DNA of 64,000 nucleotides from a bacterium (GTDB lineage Bacteria; Pseudomonadota; Gammaproteobacteria; Burkholderiales; Burkholderiaceae_C): assembly GCA_030824555.1 (NCBI GenBank), contig JAVBXK010000022.1:1-64000 (forward strand), given 5' to 3'. Positions 6,550 through 12,744 of this stretch are shown here, piece after piece. Made by a program: the position numbers and the translations under genes. The notes beneath the pieces are model-generated. The model was given only the letters and a program-made list of their open reading frames with translations. It had not been told where the DNA came from and made no database searches. Each line of letters opens with the position of its first letter. The first letter of the stretch is position 1.

Positions 6550-6822
6550 TTATCGAGCGGCTGCAGGCACTGTCCAACCTTGCATTTCTTGATGCAAGGC
6601 AAGGCGCAGGTCTTCTTGCGTCATCGAGCGCACATCCCTCGGGAGCCAATGATGTTTGTTGACCAGGTAAAGGTAAATGGCTTCCATGCCATCTATGTCT
6701 TTGTAGCCCTGCTGCTCGGCAAGCGTGAAGCCAAACACTTCGAGCAGGTAGTTCAGATCGCCATTGGCCTTGTGCAAGCGGCGAAGGTTGGCGAAGCGCT
6801 CGGTTTCGAAATCCGTATTCAT
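6550..6822 (-). CDS. Hypothetical phage protein, 90 aa
   Basis: The start ATG at 6822 has a GAAAGGACAG ribosome site. The sequence is well balanced and helical (TERFANLRRLHKANGDLNYL, then GYKDIDGMEAIYLYLVNKHH). The start region GGACAGACCC-ATG closely resembles that of the leftward gene starting at 7881, suggesting the same kind of expression unit. I recognise no family. It is divergent from the small ORF at 6848 with only 25 bp between starts. Confidence 0.7.
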   Translation of the reverse strand: MNTDFETERFANLRRLHKANGDLNYLLEVFGFTLAEQQGYKDIDGMEAIYLYLVNKHHWLPRDVRSMTQEDLRLALHQEMQGWTVPAAAR

Positions 6823-6847
6823 GGGTCTGTCCTTTCGGGTGCGTTGC

Positions 6848-6964
6848 ATGTGTGAGAGCTTTCATCGTACCCGCCTGGGCAGACCCGCCCACTTTCATCA
6901 ACAAGACCCAGCCACCGAGCTTGCGCTCCAAGCGCTGTGCGCTATCGCTGTAGAGGTGGTTTGA
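6848..6964 (+). CDS. Possible 38-aa peptide ending in the repeated ALCAxxVEVV tail
   Basis: An ATG at 6848 opens a frame that ends ELALQALCAIAVEVV and stops next to the ATG at 6965. The last ten residues nearly match the C-terminus of the following 95-aa protein (QALCANSVEVV), and the DNA of both tails is a 35-bp direct repeat. It may be a real leader peptide, or the 3' remnant of a duplicated gene whose front was lost. Confidence 0.3.
   Translation: MCESFHRTRLGRPAHFHQQDPATELALQALCAIAVEVV
6930..6964 (+). repeat. 35-bp direct repeat, copy 1
   Basis: This copy runs from AAGCGCTGTGCGCTA through TCG to CTGTAGAGGTGGTTTGA. It matches the copy at 7218-7252 at 32 of 35 positions, the three differences being adjacent. 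Each copy ends in TGA directly next to or overlapping an ATG. Confidence 0.85.
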
Positions 6965-7252
6965 ATGAGCAACCGCAAGGCTGACGCGTTCCTCACACTG
7001 GCCGTCGATGTCATGGATGGCAAAGCCCACGTCACTGGGTATCTGCGTGGGCACACCGACCCTGAGGTCCAGTTGCGCAGCTTCAGTTGCCTGGCTACCG
7101 ATGCTGACCTGTTCGCCCGTCTGCCTGAATGGCTGGCTGAGTTGCGGTCTGAGGCTGAGCTGGGCCGACTCGAAACGCTGACTGACCAGCAGGACCGCCT
7201 CGGAGCGCTTGATACACAAGCGCTGTGCGCTAATTCTGTAGAGGTGGTTTGA
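6965..7252 (+). CDS. Hypothetical phage protein, 95 aa
   Basis: The protein is balanced and probably compact, with two predicted strands (AFLTLAVDVMDGKAHVTGYL) and a helical acidic C-terminal half (LPEWLAELRSEAELGRLETL). It may be a small beta-strand pairing protein like its downstream neighbour, which has the same size and similar start. Its TGA overlaps the next ATG (TGATG). The 3' end lies in the 35-bp repeat. Function unknown. Confidence 0.65.
   Translation: MSNRKADAFLTLAVDVMDGKAHVTGYLRGHTDPEVQLRSFSCLATDADLFARLPEWLAELRSEAELGRLETLTDQQDRLGALDTQALCANSVEVV
7218..7252 (+). repeat. 35-bp direct repeat, copy 2
   Basis: This is the second copy of the 6930-6964 sequence, differing only by ATT instead of TCG after GCGCTA. 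It encodes the C-terminus of the 95-aa protein and supplies the TGATG junction to the next gene. Confidence 0.85.
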
Positions 7253-7473
7253 TGGCTTGCCAGCCAGATTCAGCGCTTGACCATGGCCTGCTGGCCGCAG
7301 TGATGCAACTTGACGATGGGCCAAGCGGCCAAGTCCAGTTGCTGTTGTCGTTGTGTTGCGACGAAACAGGCGTTTGGGCTCATTGCGCCATGTCGCCAGG
7401 CGCGGCACTGGTTTTTGCACAGCAGATAACCACCGCTGCACAGGTGTGTGAGTCAGGTGGCCCCAATGACTGA
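7252..7473 (+). CDS. Hypothetical phage protein, 73 aa
   Basis: The ATG at 7252 overlaps the previous stop. The sequence (LDHGLLAAVMQLDDGPSGQV, then QLLLSLCCDETGVWAHCAMS) has the same strand-rich layout as the 95-aa protein upstream, so the two may be diverged paralogues. It overlaps the leftward 63-aa gene tail-to-tail by 21 bp. No family recognised. Confidence 0.55.
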   Translation: MACQPDSALDHGLLAAVMQLDDGPSGQVQLLLSLCCDETGVWAHCAMSPGAALVFAQQITTAAQVCESGGPND

Positions 7474-7644
7474 AACGATGGTCACTGTGGTGCCTTTCTT
7501 GGGTTTTCGTTTGCCCGCCTGCTGCTGGTACGCAGCCAAGGCGTACAGCAGTTCTTGGCGCGTCAGCGTGCGGTATGCCAACACTTTGTATGTCACGCCA
7601 TTTGCGCTGTCTTTGATCAAGTTTTCCACGCTTGGCATTTGCAT
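7453..7644 (-). CDS. Hypothetical basic phage protein, 63 aa
   Basis: A strong ribosome site (AAAGGAGCG) precedes the ATG at 7644. The protein reads MQMPSVENLIKDSANGVTYK onward, with a helical middle (RQELLYALAAYQQQ) and a lysine-rich patch (GKRKPKKGT) before a hydrophobic end. It resembles small phage regulators in size and charge, but I cannot assign a family. It lies 27 bp after the leftward 69-aa gene and is likely co-transcribed with it. Confidence 0.65.
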   Translation of the reverse strand: MQMPSVENLIKDSANGVTYKVLAYRTLTRQELLYALAAYQQQAGKRKPKKGTTVTIVSVIGAT

Positions 7645-7671
7645 GGGGCGCTCCTTTCCCGATACGTTGGG

Positions 7672-7881
7672 TCAGCGCACTGCGCGTTGCAGGTCGATCA
7701 GCAATGTTTCGAGCGTGGTGTCGCCGCTGGCCTCTGCTGTGCTGGCCAGCCTGGCCATGTCGTTGGCCACGGCTGAACGCTGTTCGGGTGTGAGTTGCCG
7801 TGTGATGCACATGGCCAAGCCGCCGATGGCCGAAACGAGGGCGTTGAGCGTGTCGGCGTTGATTTCGAGTTTGTCGTTCAT
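7672..7881 (-). CDS. Hypothetical phage protein, 69 aa
   Basis: I chose the ATG at 7881, preceded by GGAAAGACCGACCC, which resembles the start region of the 90-aa gene at 6822. The protein is almost all helix (LEINADTLNALVSAIGGLAM, then LTPEQRSAVANDMARLASTA). Function unknown. Confidence 0.65.
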   Translation of the reverse strand: MNDKLEINADTLNALVSAIGGLAMCITRQLTPEQRSAVANDMARLASTAEASGDTTLETLLIDLQRAVR

Positions 7882-8196
7882 GGGTCGGTCTTTCCTGGTT
7901 GGGTTGATGGGTGGTTGTGACGGCTGCCATTGTCCCTGTGTTGTCGGGTTGGACCGGCCCGCCCTGTTTCCCCGGCCCACGGGCCACGCCGTTGCTTTGC
8001 AGTGCGGGCGCACCGTGCGCGCCGCCGTTGGGTATGACACCGCCCAGCACCTGCGCAATTGCACACACAGCCGCCTGAGTCAGATCAGTGGGTGGACTGG
8101 TGCGATGGGCTGGCGTGGCCTGCGGGGGTTTTTCCATAGGTTGATTGGACCGCTTGGTGCGTTTGAATGCCATATCGGGTTTAGTGAGGTGTCGAC
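7882..8196. other. Stretch without a convincing gene before the CII-like regulator
   Basis: No complete gene is evident in these 315 bases. Leftward from an ATG at 8173 there is a plausible coding start (MAFKRTKRSNQPMEKPPQAT, then LTQAAVCAIAQVLGGVIPNG), but the frame has no stop until 5858 and runs antisense or out of frame through several better-supported genes. It may be a gene that lost its end by frameshift. The region should also carry the promoter for the rightward CII-like gene, though I see no strong consensus. Confidence 0.4.
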
Positions 8197-8730
8197 ATGG
8201 ATTTGATGACGGCTGCGCGCGGCTTGGTGCGGCGCTTTCGTGGTGGCGAGCCTGCCATGGCAGTGCTGCTGGGCAAGAGCAAAGGTGTGCTGTCCAACGA
8301 GTTGGCGGGTAAGCATGAGTTTGCCAAGTTAGGTTTGTTGGATGCCCAGGCGATGACGGATGAGTCTGGCGACTTGTCGATTCTGGAAGCCTGGGTGGTG
8401 CACGCGCGTTGCATGTTGTTGCGGCTGCCTGAGCACCGTGCGCGGGCGGATAGGCCCGTGTTGGTGGGCTTGTCGGCTGTGGCAAAGGAGTTTTCGGATG
8501 TCGTGGTGGCGGTGAGTGATGCCGTCAAGGACAACGATGTGTCTGACAACGAGCTTGAGGCGATCACGCAAGAGCTGGGTGAGCTGGTGAGCGAGATCAA
8601 CAGCCTGTACGGGGATGTGCGGGCACTGAACGAGAGTGGCCAGCCCATGGAACTGAGGCGCTCGGCGCTGGTGGGGGTGGTGGCGAAGGCGCGGGCCCGA
8701 GAGCGTGCACGCCGTAGCGCAAAGGCTTGA
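8197..8730 (+). CDS. CII-like phage regulatory protein (CP76 type), 177 aa
   Basis: The sequence (MDLMTAARGLVRRFRGGEPA, then AVLLGKSKGVLSNELAGKHE and FAKLGLLDAQAMTDESGDLS) follows the pattern of the phage regulatory protein CII family known from CP76-like prophages, with a Cro/CI-type helix-turn-helix in the first 60 residues. The C-terminal half is a long charged helix ending in a strongly basic tail (KARARERARRSAKA). It sits immediately before the replication genes, with six bases between its stop and the primase ATG, as expected for a lysis-lysogeny or early-expression regulator. Confidence 0.72.
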   Translation: MDLMTAARGLVRRFRGGEPAMAVLLGKSKGVLSNELAGKHEFAKLGLLDAQAMTDESGDLSILEAWVVHARCMLLRLPEHRARADRPVLVGLSAVAKEFSDVVVAVSDAVKDNDVSDNELEAITQELGELVSEINSLYGDVRALNESGQPMELRRSALVGVVAKARARERARRSAKA

Positions 8731-8736
8731 TTGCTG

Positions 8737-9786
8737 ATGTACACCGATGCCCAGAACGCTGAGGATGTGCTGCGCCAGATGGAGTTGGCGGGCATTGTGC
8801 TGCGCCAGAAGGATCTGGACGGTTTCCCGAAGCGCTTGGGCAAGCGGGTGACGTGTGGGCAGGGTGGCAAGCATTGGTACACGCTGAATGAGTTTCGCCC
8901 GGATGCGGGCGGGGTGTTCCTGGTGGGGCGCTATGGCTCTTACCGGACGGGCAGCAGTGACAAGGTGGAGAACGATTGGTCGCGCCTGAGTGATGCTGAG
9001 CGGGAGCGCATGCAGGCCGAGCGCAGGGCTGCTGCAGAGACGGCGAAGCGCATCCGTGAGGAGGAGGCTGCCGAGGCTGCGTTGACCGCTGCTGAGATGT
9101 GGCGGCGGGGCAGTGCTGAGGGCACCAGCCCTTACCTGGTGCGCAAGGGGTTTGCGGATGGGCGGGGGGAGTCGTGCCGTTACCTGCCCGATGGTTCGCT
9201 GCTGGTGCCGCTGATTCGGTACGACCTGCCGCGTGCTGAAGCGCTGCGCGGGGTGCAGCGCATTTACGCTGGTCCGCGCAAGGATTCGCGCACGGGCGAG
9301 GCGCTGCCTGACAAGCTGTTTACCAAGAACTTCGACAAGCCTGGCTGCGCTGTGCGGTTGGGTGAGGCTGCGCAGGTGCTGGACGCTGATTTGCTGCTGG
9401 TGTGCGAGGGGTATGCCACGGGCCTGACGCTGCGAGCGGCCACTGAGTGGGCCGTTCCGGTGTTTGTGGCTTTGGATGCTGGCAATTTGGGGGCGGTGGT
9501 GCCGCTGTTGGCGGGGCTGTACCCGGCAAAGCGCATTTTGATTTGCGCGGACGATGACTGGCGCACGCGTGACCACGCTGGTGTGCTGAACAACCCCGGT
9601 CGCACCAAGGCGAAGGCGGTGGCAAAAGCCACCCCCCGGTGCGATTTGGTTTACCCGGTGTTTGACCCTGCCACGCGGCAGGCAAAGGACACCGATTTCA
9701 ACGACTTGCATGCCCGCCAGGGGCTGGACGCGGTGCGCGACCAGTTGGGCGCGGTGTTGCAGGCCATCAAACACAAACACGGTTGA
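8737..9786 (+). CDS. Toprim-domain phage primase, 349 aa
   Basis: The N-terminal part is a mixed domain with a long charged helix (about residues 85-125, SDAERERMQAERRAAAETAK). A Toprim fold follows: the catalytic Glu at 224 in LLLVCEGYATGLTL and the Asp cluster ICADDDW about 45 residues later. This is the arrangement of Toprim_3-type primases found next to DUF5906 helicases in prophages and plasmids. It probably synthesises primers for phage DNA replication. I chose the ATG at 8737; a TTG six bases upstream is possible. No zinc-finger cysteines are seen, so it may depend on the helicase partner for DNA recognition. Confidence 0.82.
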   Translation: MYTDAQNAEDVLRQMELAGIVLRQKDLDGFPKRLGKRVTCGQGGKHWYTLNEFRPDAGGVFLVGRYGSYRTGSSDKVENDWSRLSDAERERMQAERRAAAETAKRIREEEAAEAALTAAEMWRRGSAEGTSPYLVRKGFADGRGESCRYLPDGSLLVPLIRYDLPRAEALRGVQRIYAGPRKDSRTGEALPDKLFTKNFDKPGCAVRLGEAAQVLDADLLLVCEGYATGLTLRAATEWAVPVFVALDAGNLGAVVPLLAGLYPAKRILICADDDWRTRDHAGVLNNPGRTKAKAVAKATPRCDLVYPVFDPATRQAKDTDFNDLHARQGLDAVRDQLGAVLQAIKHKHG

Positions 9787-9794
9787 CATTGGCA

Positions 9795-11432
9795 ATGCAA
9801 GAGCCCACACAACCGCCCCAGCCCGCAACTCCAGCGGCTGAGGGCCAGCAGCAACACGATGCACCGCCGGGTGATACCGCGCACGGCGATACTCCAGCCC
9901 CCCTCATACCGGGCGGGGATGCACCACATGAGGGGGTAGGGGAGGGCTCGGAGTCGTCTGCTGATGTGCCCGAAAAGAAGCCGTCTCGGGTGGCGAAGGC
10001 GTCTGGCAAGCGGGAGGCGGATGATGCGCCAGCGCCACCTACTGAGCGCAAGCGTGAGAAGACGGTGGACTGGGGCAAGTTCAACGAGCTGGTGGCCAAC
10101 TTCGCGCTGATCTATGGGACTGATCAGGTGTGGGATGCCAGCGAGCGGGTGATGATGAAAATCAGCGCGATGGGGCATGCCCACGGCGGTGACTTGACCA
10201 AGATGTGGAAGGCTTCGGAGAAGCGCCGCACGGTGCGGCAGAGCGATGTGGTGTTTGACCCGACTGGCAAGGCGGACCCGATAAGGCAAATCAACCTGTT
10301 TGAGGGGTTTGCGTTGGAGCCCATAGAGGGCACGTGTGGGCCGATTCTGGACTTGATCCGCTTCCTGGTCAGCCGTGCGAGTGAGCACGATGATGAGTGT
10401 GACCAGGTCATGCACTGGCTGTTGTGCTGGCTGGCGTACCCCCTGCAGAACCCCGGCGCGAAGCTGCGCACGGCGGTGATCATGCATGGAGATGAGGGCG
10501 CGGGCAAAAACTTTTTGATGGACACGGTGGTGGCCATTTACGGCCGCTACGGCACCACGGTGGGCCAAGATGAGCTTGAAGACAAGTTCAACGACTGGCG
10601 GTCTGCGAAGCTGTTTGTGGTGGGGGATGAGGTGTCCAGCCGTCAGGAGCTGGTGCACAACAAGAGCCGGTTGAAGGCGTTGATCACGTCGCCCACGGTG
10701 CAGATTAACCCTAAGGGTTTGGCGCGGCGCGAGGAGGCAAACCACATGAATGTGGTGTTTCTGAGCAACGAGCAAATGCCACTGGCTCTGGACAACTCAG
10801 ACCGGCGCTACCTGGTGATTTACACGCCACGGGCGAAGCTTCCGGCGTACTACGCTGAGCTGAGCCGGTGGCGGGCTGAGGGTGGGGTGGCCGCGTTCTA
10901 TCACTTCCTGCTGCACTACGACACCAGCGATTTCAGCCCATACGCCCCGGCCCCCGTGACGTTGGCAAAGACGGACCTGATTGCCATCAACCGCAAGAGC
11001 CCCGAGCAGTTCTGGGTGGAGTGGCAGGGCGGGGAGATTGACTTGCCGTACATCAGTTGCACGGTGGGGCAGGCGTACAGGGCGTACATCAAGTGGTGTC
11101 AACGCACGGGTGAGCGATTCCCTGTCAAGCAAGGGCTGTTCAGTCCGATGGTGGGCCGCATTGCTGAGGGCATGGGTAAGCCTTGCCGGGTGAAGGTCAT
11201 GAAGCTGGAAGAACTGGGCGTTGAAGGGCAGGACAAGGGGCCTGGCAAGCCCAGCAGCGCAAAGAAGGCGGAGCGCATGTTGTTGGTGCTCGATCCTCCT
11301 GAATTGCCGAACGATGCTTTCCGCAATGAGGGCGAGTGGGCAACCGACTGCCGCAATGCTTTCGAGGCTGCGCTGCGCGCCTACACGGGCTTCACGCCAG
11401 CAAACCGAGCCGGGGAGGGTGCTGATGAGTGA
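9795..11432 (+). CDS. DUF5906-type SF3 replicative helicase, 545 aa
   Basis: The first 95 residues are a low-complexity Pro/Gln/Ala/Glu-rich linker. The ATPase domain has Walker A GDEGAGKNFL (K at about 238), Walker B KLFVVGDEVS, and a motif C/sensor strand MNVVFLSNEQMPLALDNSDR. These are the hallmarks of D5/DUF5906 SF3 helicases that work with Toprim primases. The start is an ATG at 9795, eight bases after the primase stop. The C-terminal 150 residues may form a DNA-binding winged helix. The GGTTAC repeat region lies directly downstream and may be the origin it acts on. Confidence 0.85.
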   Translation: MQEPTQPPQPATPAAEGQQQHDAPPGDTAHGDTPAPLIPGGDAPHEGVGEGSESSADVPEKKPSRVAKASGKREADDAPAPPTERKREKTVDWGKFNELVANFALIYGTDQVWDASERVMMKISAMGHAHGGDLTKMWKASEKRRTVRQSDVVFDPTGKADPIRQINLFEGFALEPIEGTCGPILDLIRFLVSRASEHDDECDQVMHWLLCWLAYPLQNPGAKLRTAVIMHGDEGAGKNFLMDTVVAIYGRYGTTVGQDELEDKFNDWRSAKLFVVGDEVSSRQELVHNKSRLKALITSPTVQINPKGLARREEANHMNVVFLSNEQMPLALDNSDRRYLVIYTPRAKLPAYYAELSRWRAEGGVAAFYHFLLHYDTSDFSPYAPAPVTLAKTDLIAINRKSPEQFWVEWQGGEIDLPYISCTVGQAYRAYIKWCQRTGERFPVKQGLFSPMVGRIAEGMGKPCRVKVMKLEELGVEGQDKGPGKPSSAKKAERMLLVLDPPELPNDAFRNEGEWATDCRNAFEAALRAYTGFTPANRAGEGADE

Positions 11433-11637
11433 CATGGCCCCCATCCCCCTGTACCCGGTTACGCGGTTACGCAGTGCCGTAACCAGAAAACCCACGCCAA
11501 GCATGAATAGTTACGTGGTTACACGGTTACGGCATCTCTATACACATGTGCGTGTGTGCGTGTGCAGGCGGGCACATGCGTGTGTGCGGGTGCGTGCATG
11601 TGTGTGCGCAAGTGGGTGTAACCGTGTAACCACGTAA
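11425..11637 (+). CDS. Possible 70-aa peptide across the iteron region
   Basis: An ATG at 11425 overlaps the helicase stop, giving a protein starting MSDMAPIPLYPVTRLRSAVT. Its repeated VTRLR motif is simply what the GGTTACGCGGTTACG repeat encodes, and the second half (YTHVRVCVCRRAHACV) comes from the GT-rich loop. It could be translated by coupling, but the DNA repeat structure explains the sequence better than protein selection does. Confidence 0.25.
   Translation: MSDMAPIPLYPVTRLRSAVTRKPTPSMNSYVVTRLRHLYTHVRVCVCRRAHACVRVRACVCASGCNRVTT
11489..11530 (+). repeat. Left arm of 42-bp inverted repeat
   Basis: This arm runs from AACCCACGCC through GCATGAATAG to GTGGTTACACGGTTAC and pairs with 11618-11659 with a single mismatch (A against C in CGCCAAGC/CGCCCAGC). 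The two arms could form a very stable cruciform with an 87-base loop. Confidence 0.9.
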
Positions 11638-11659
11638 CTATTCATGCTGGGCGTGGGTT
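11618..11659 (-). repeat. Right arm of 42-bp inverted repeat
   Basis: This is the reverse complement of 11489-11530 at 41 of 42 positions. Beyond the arm the sequence continues with another GGTTACGC copy (11664-11671) and a final GTAACC (11686-11691) before the next gene. Confidence 0.9.
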
Positions 11660-11723
11660 ACGCGGTTACGCGCGCGCTCTCAGGTGTAACCAGTATTTGT
11701 TTTTTTATGAAAAGGAAAAGGAA

Positions 11724-12161
11724 ATGACAGAGCAGGGCAGTGAGGCTGTGGTGGTGGACCGTGTGGCAGCACGTCGCGCGGCCATGCCTGAGGTATCGGC
11801 GTTCATTGACTGGGCGAGGCGCAATGCCGGGGCTGACATGGTCGATGCTGCGATGGCAAAGGGTATTGATGCCGCACGCAAGTACGCTCATGTGCTGGCG
11901 ACTCAGGGGCAGCAGGCCGCAGATGCGTGGCACAGACAGCATGCGCACCTTTGCACCTTCTTTGCGGCTGAGGGTGGCCGTGTGGTTGGGTTGTGTGCGC
12001 CGGGTGCGCGTCCAATATTGGCCCCCTCGCCCATGCACCAAGATGGCCCCCCTATAGGTACTCCCAGCGCCTTGGCGTCACAGGGTAATTCAGCCCCCGC
12101 GCAGTCGCCAGTGGCTGGTCTGGGGAAAAGTCCGGTAAATGGTCCGGTGCGCGGGGCATAG
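11724..12161 (+). CDS. Hypothetical phage protein, 145 aa
   Basis: A purine-rich ribosome site (AAAAGGAAAAGG) precedes the ATG at 11724. The first 80 residues are helical (VDRVAARRAAMPEVSAFIDW, then AKGIDAARKYAHVLATQG); the last 55 are Pro/Gly/Ser-rich and probably disordered. It lies between the replication and packaging modules. No family recognised. Confidence 0.6.
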   Translation: MTEQGSEAVVVDRVAARRAAMPEVSAFIDWARRNAGADMVDAAMAKGIDAARKYAHVLATQGQQAADAWHRQHAHLCTFFAAEGGRVVGLCAPGARPILAPSPMHQDGPPIGTPSALASQGNSAPAQSPVAGLGKSPVNGPVRGA

Positions 12162-12165
12162 TCCG

Positions 12166-12744
12166 ATGGCAGTGCAGCTCCTGACCATTTCGGCCTACGC
12201 GCGCCAGCGGGGGTGCGATGAAAAGGCCGTGCGCAAGGCGATTGATGAGGGTCGGATTTCGGCCATCGTCGTTGAAGGCCGCAAGCGGATTGACCCCGCC
12301 GTGGCTGACATCCAGTGGTCTCAAAACACCCGCGCGCGGGCCGACAGCAAGCGCTCAGGCGCATCGGATGGCATAGATGCAGGTGGCAGTACTACTGATG
12401 CCGCCGCAAGCGCTCCTGCAGCCCCTGCTGCGACCGAGCCGGGCTATGCGGACTTCCGCACCCGCCGTGAACGGGCTGAGGCAGAGATGGCCGAACGTGC
12501 CAACCAGCGCGAAGCGGGCCTGGCACTGGACCGCCGATCAACCGAGCGTGGCGTGTTCGACGTGATGCGCGCCTACCGCGATGCCATGCAGGCCATCGGC
12601 CCACGCGCAGCCCCCAAGTGCATCGGCCTGGGCGATGCCCGCCAGATCGAGCACGTGATCAGCGAGGAAGTGCGCCGCGCCCTCGCCGGGTTTGAGGAAC
12701 GGTTGCAAGGCCTGCTGCCACCCCTGGAAGGGACCAGCGTGTGA
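12166..12744 (+). CDS. Terminase small subunit-like protein, 192 aa
   Basis: The N-terminal 45 residues form a Nu1-like winged helix-turn-helix (LLTISAYARQRGCDEKAVRK, then AIDEGRISAIVVEGRKRIDP). An Ala/Asp-rich linker and a long helical C-terminal part follow (RRERAEAEMAERANQREAGL and more). DNA recognition by the small subunit and recruitment of the large subunit are the known roles. The start ATG at 12166 follows the previous stop by four bases. The stop overlaps the GTG start of the large subunit, which supports the assignment. Confidence 0.75.
   Translation: MAVQLLTISAYARQRGCDEKAVRKAIDEGRISAIVVEGRKRIDPAVADIQWSQNTRARADSKRSGASDGIDAGGSTTDAAASAPAAPAATEPGYADFRTRRERAEAEMAERANQREAGLALDRRSTERGVFDVMRAYRDAMQAIGPRAAPKCIGLGDARQIEHVISEEVRRALAGFEERLQGLLPPLEGTSV

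Larger units (their letters stand above)
11457..11691. repeat. GGTTAC iteron cluster with long inverted repeat, candidate replication origin
   Basis: Within 235 bp there are ten copies of GGTTAC or its complement. They start at 11457, 11465, 11517, 11525, 11656 and 11664 on this strand, and at 11479, 11618, 11626 and 11686 on the other. Four of them extend to GGTTACGC. Four of the copies sit in two 42-bp inverted arms (11489-11530 and 11618-11659). The 87-bp centre is almost pure alternating GT/GC, prone to unusual DNA structure. The position right after the primase and helicase genes is where related phages and P4-like elements keep iteron origins. Confidence 0.7.

Noticed and set aside
6438-6662. 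Rightward 74-aa frame beginning MSDAGEYQQA
   Set aside because: It looks partly protein-like but lies antisense to the better-supported 90-aa leftward gene over half its length and lacks a good ribosome site. It could be real and would change the picture of the early operon.
5858-8485. 875-codon leftward open frame over the early region
   Set aside because: It overlaps several compact small genes on both strands and its composition is His/Arg/Thr-rich over most of its length. Only its beginning near 8173 looks coding, so I list it as a region without a convincing gene.
8329-9864. 511-codon leftward open frame opposite the CII-like and primase genes
   Set aside because: The rightward genes carry clear HTH and Toprim motifs; the leftward reading is Arg/His/Gln-rich and has no recognisable motif.
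11531-11617. GT/GC-rich loop resembling a short repeat array
   Set aside because: It has no regular spacer-repeat pattern, so it is not a CRISPR array. It is simple alternating sequence between two inverted arms.
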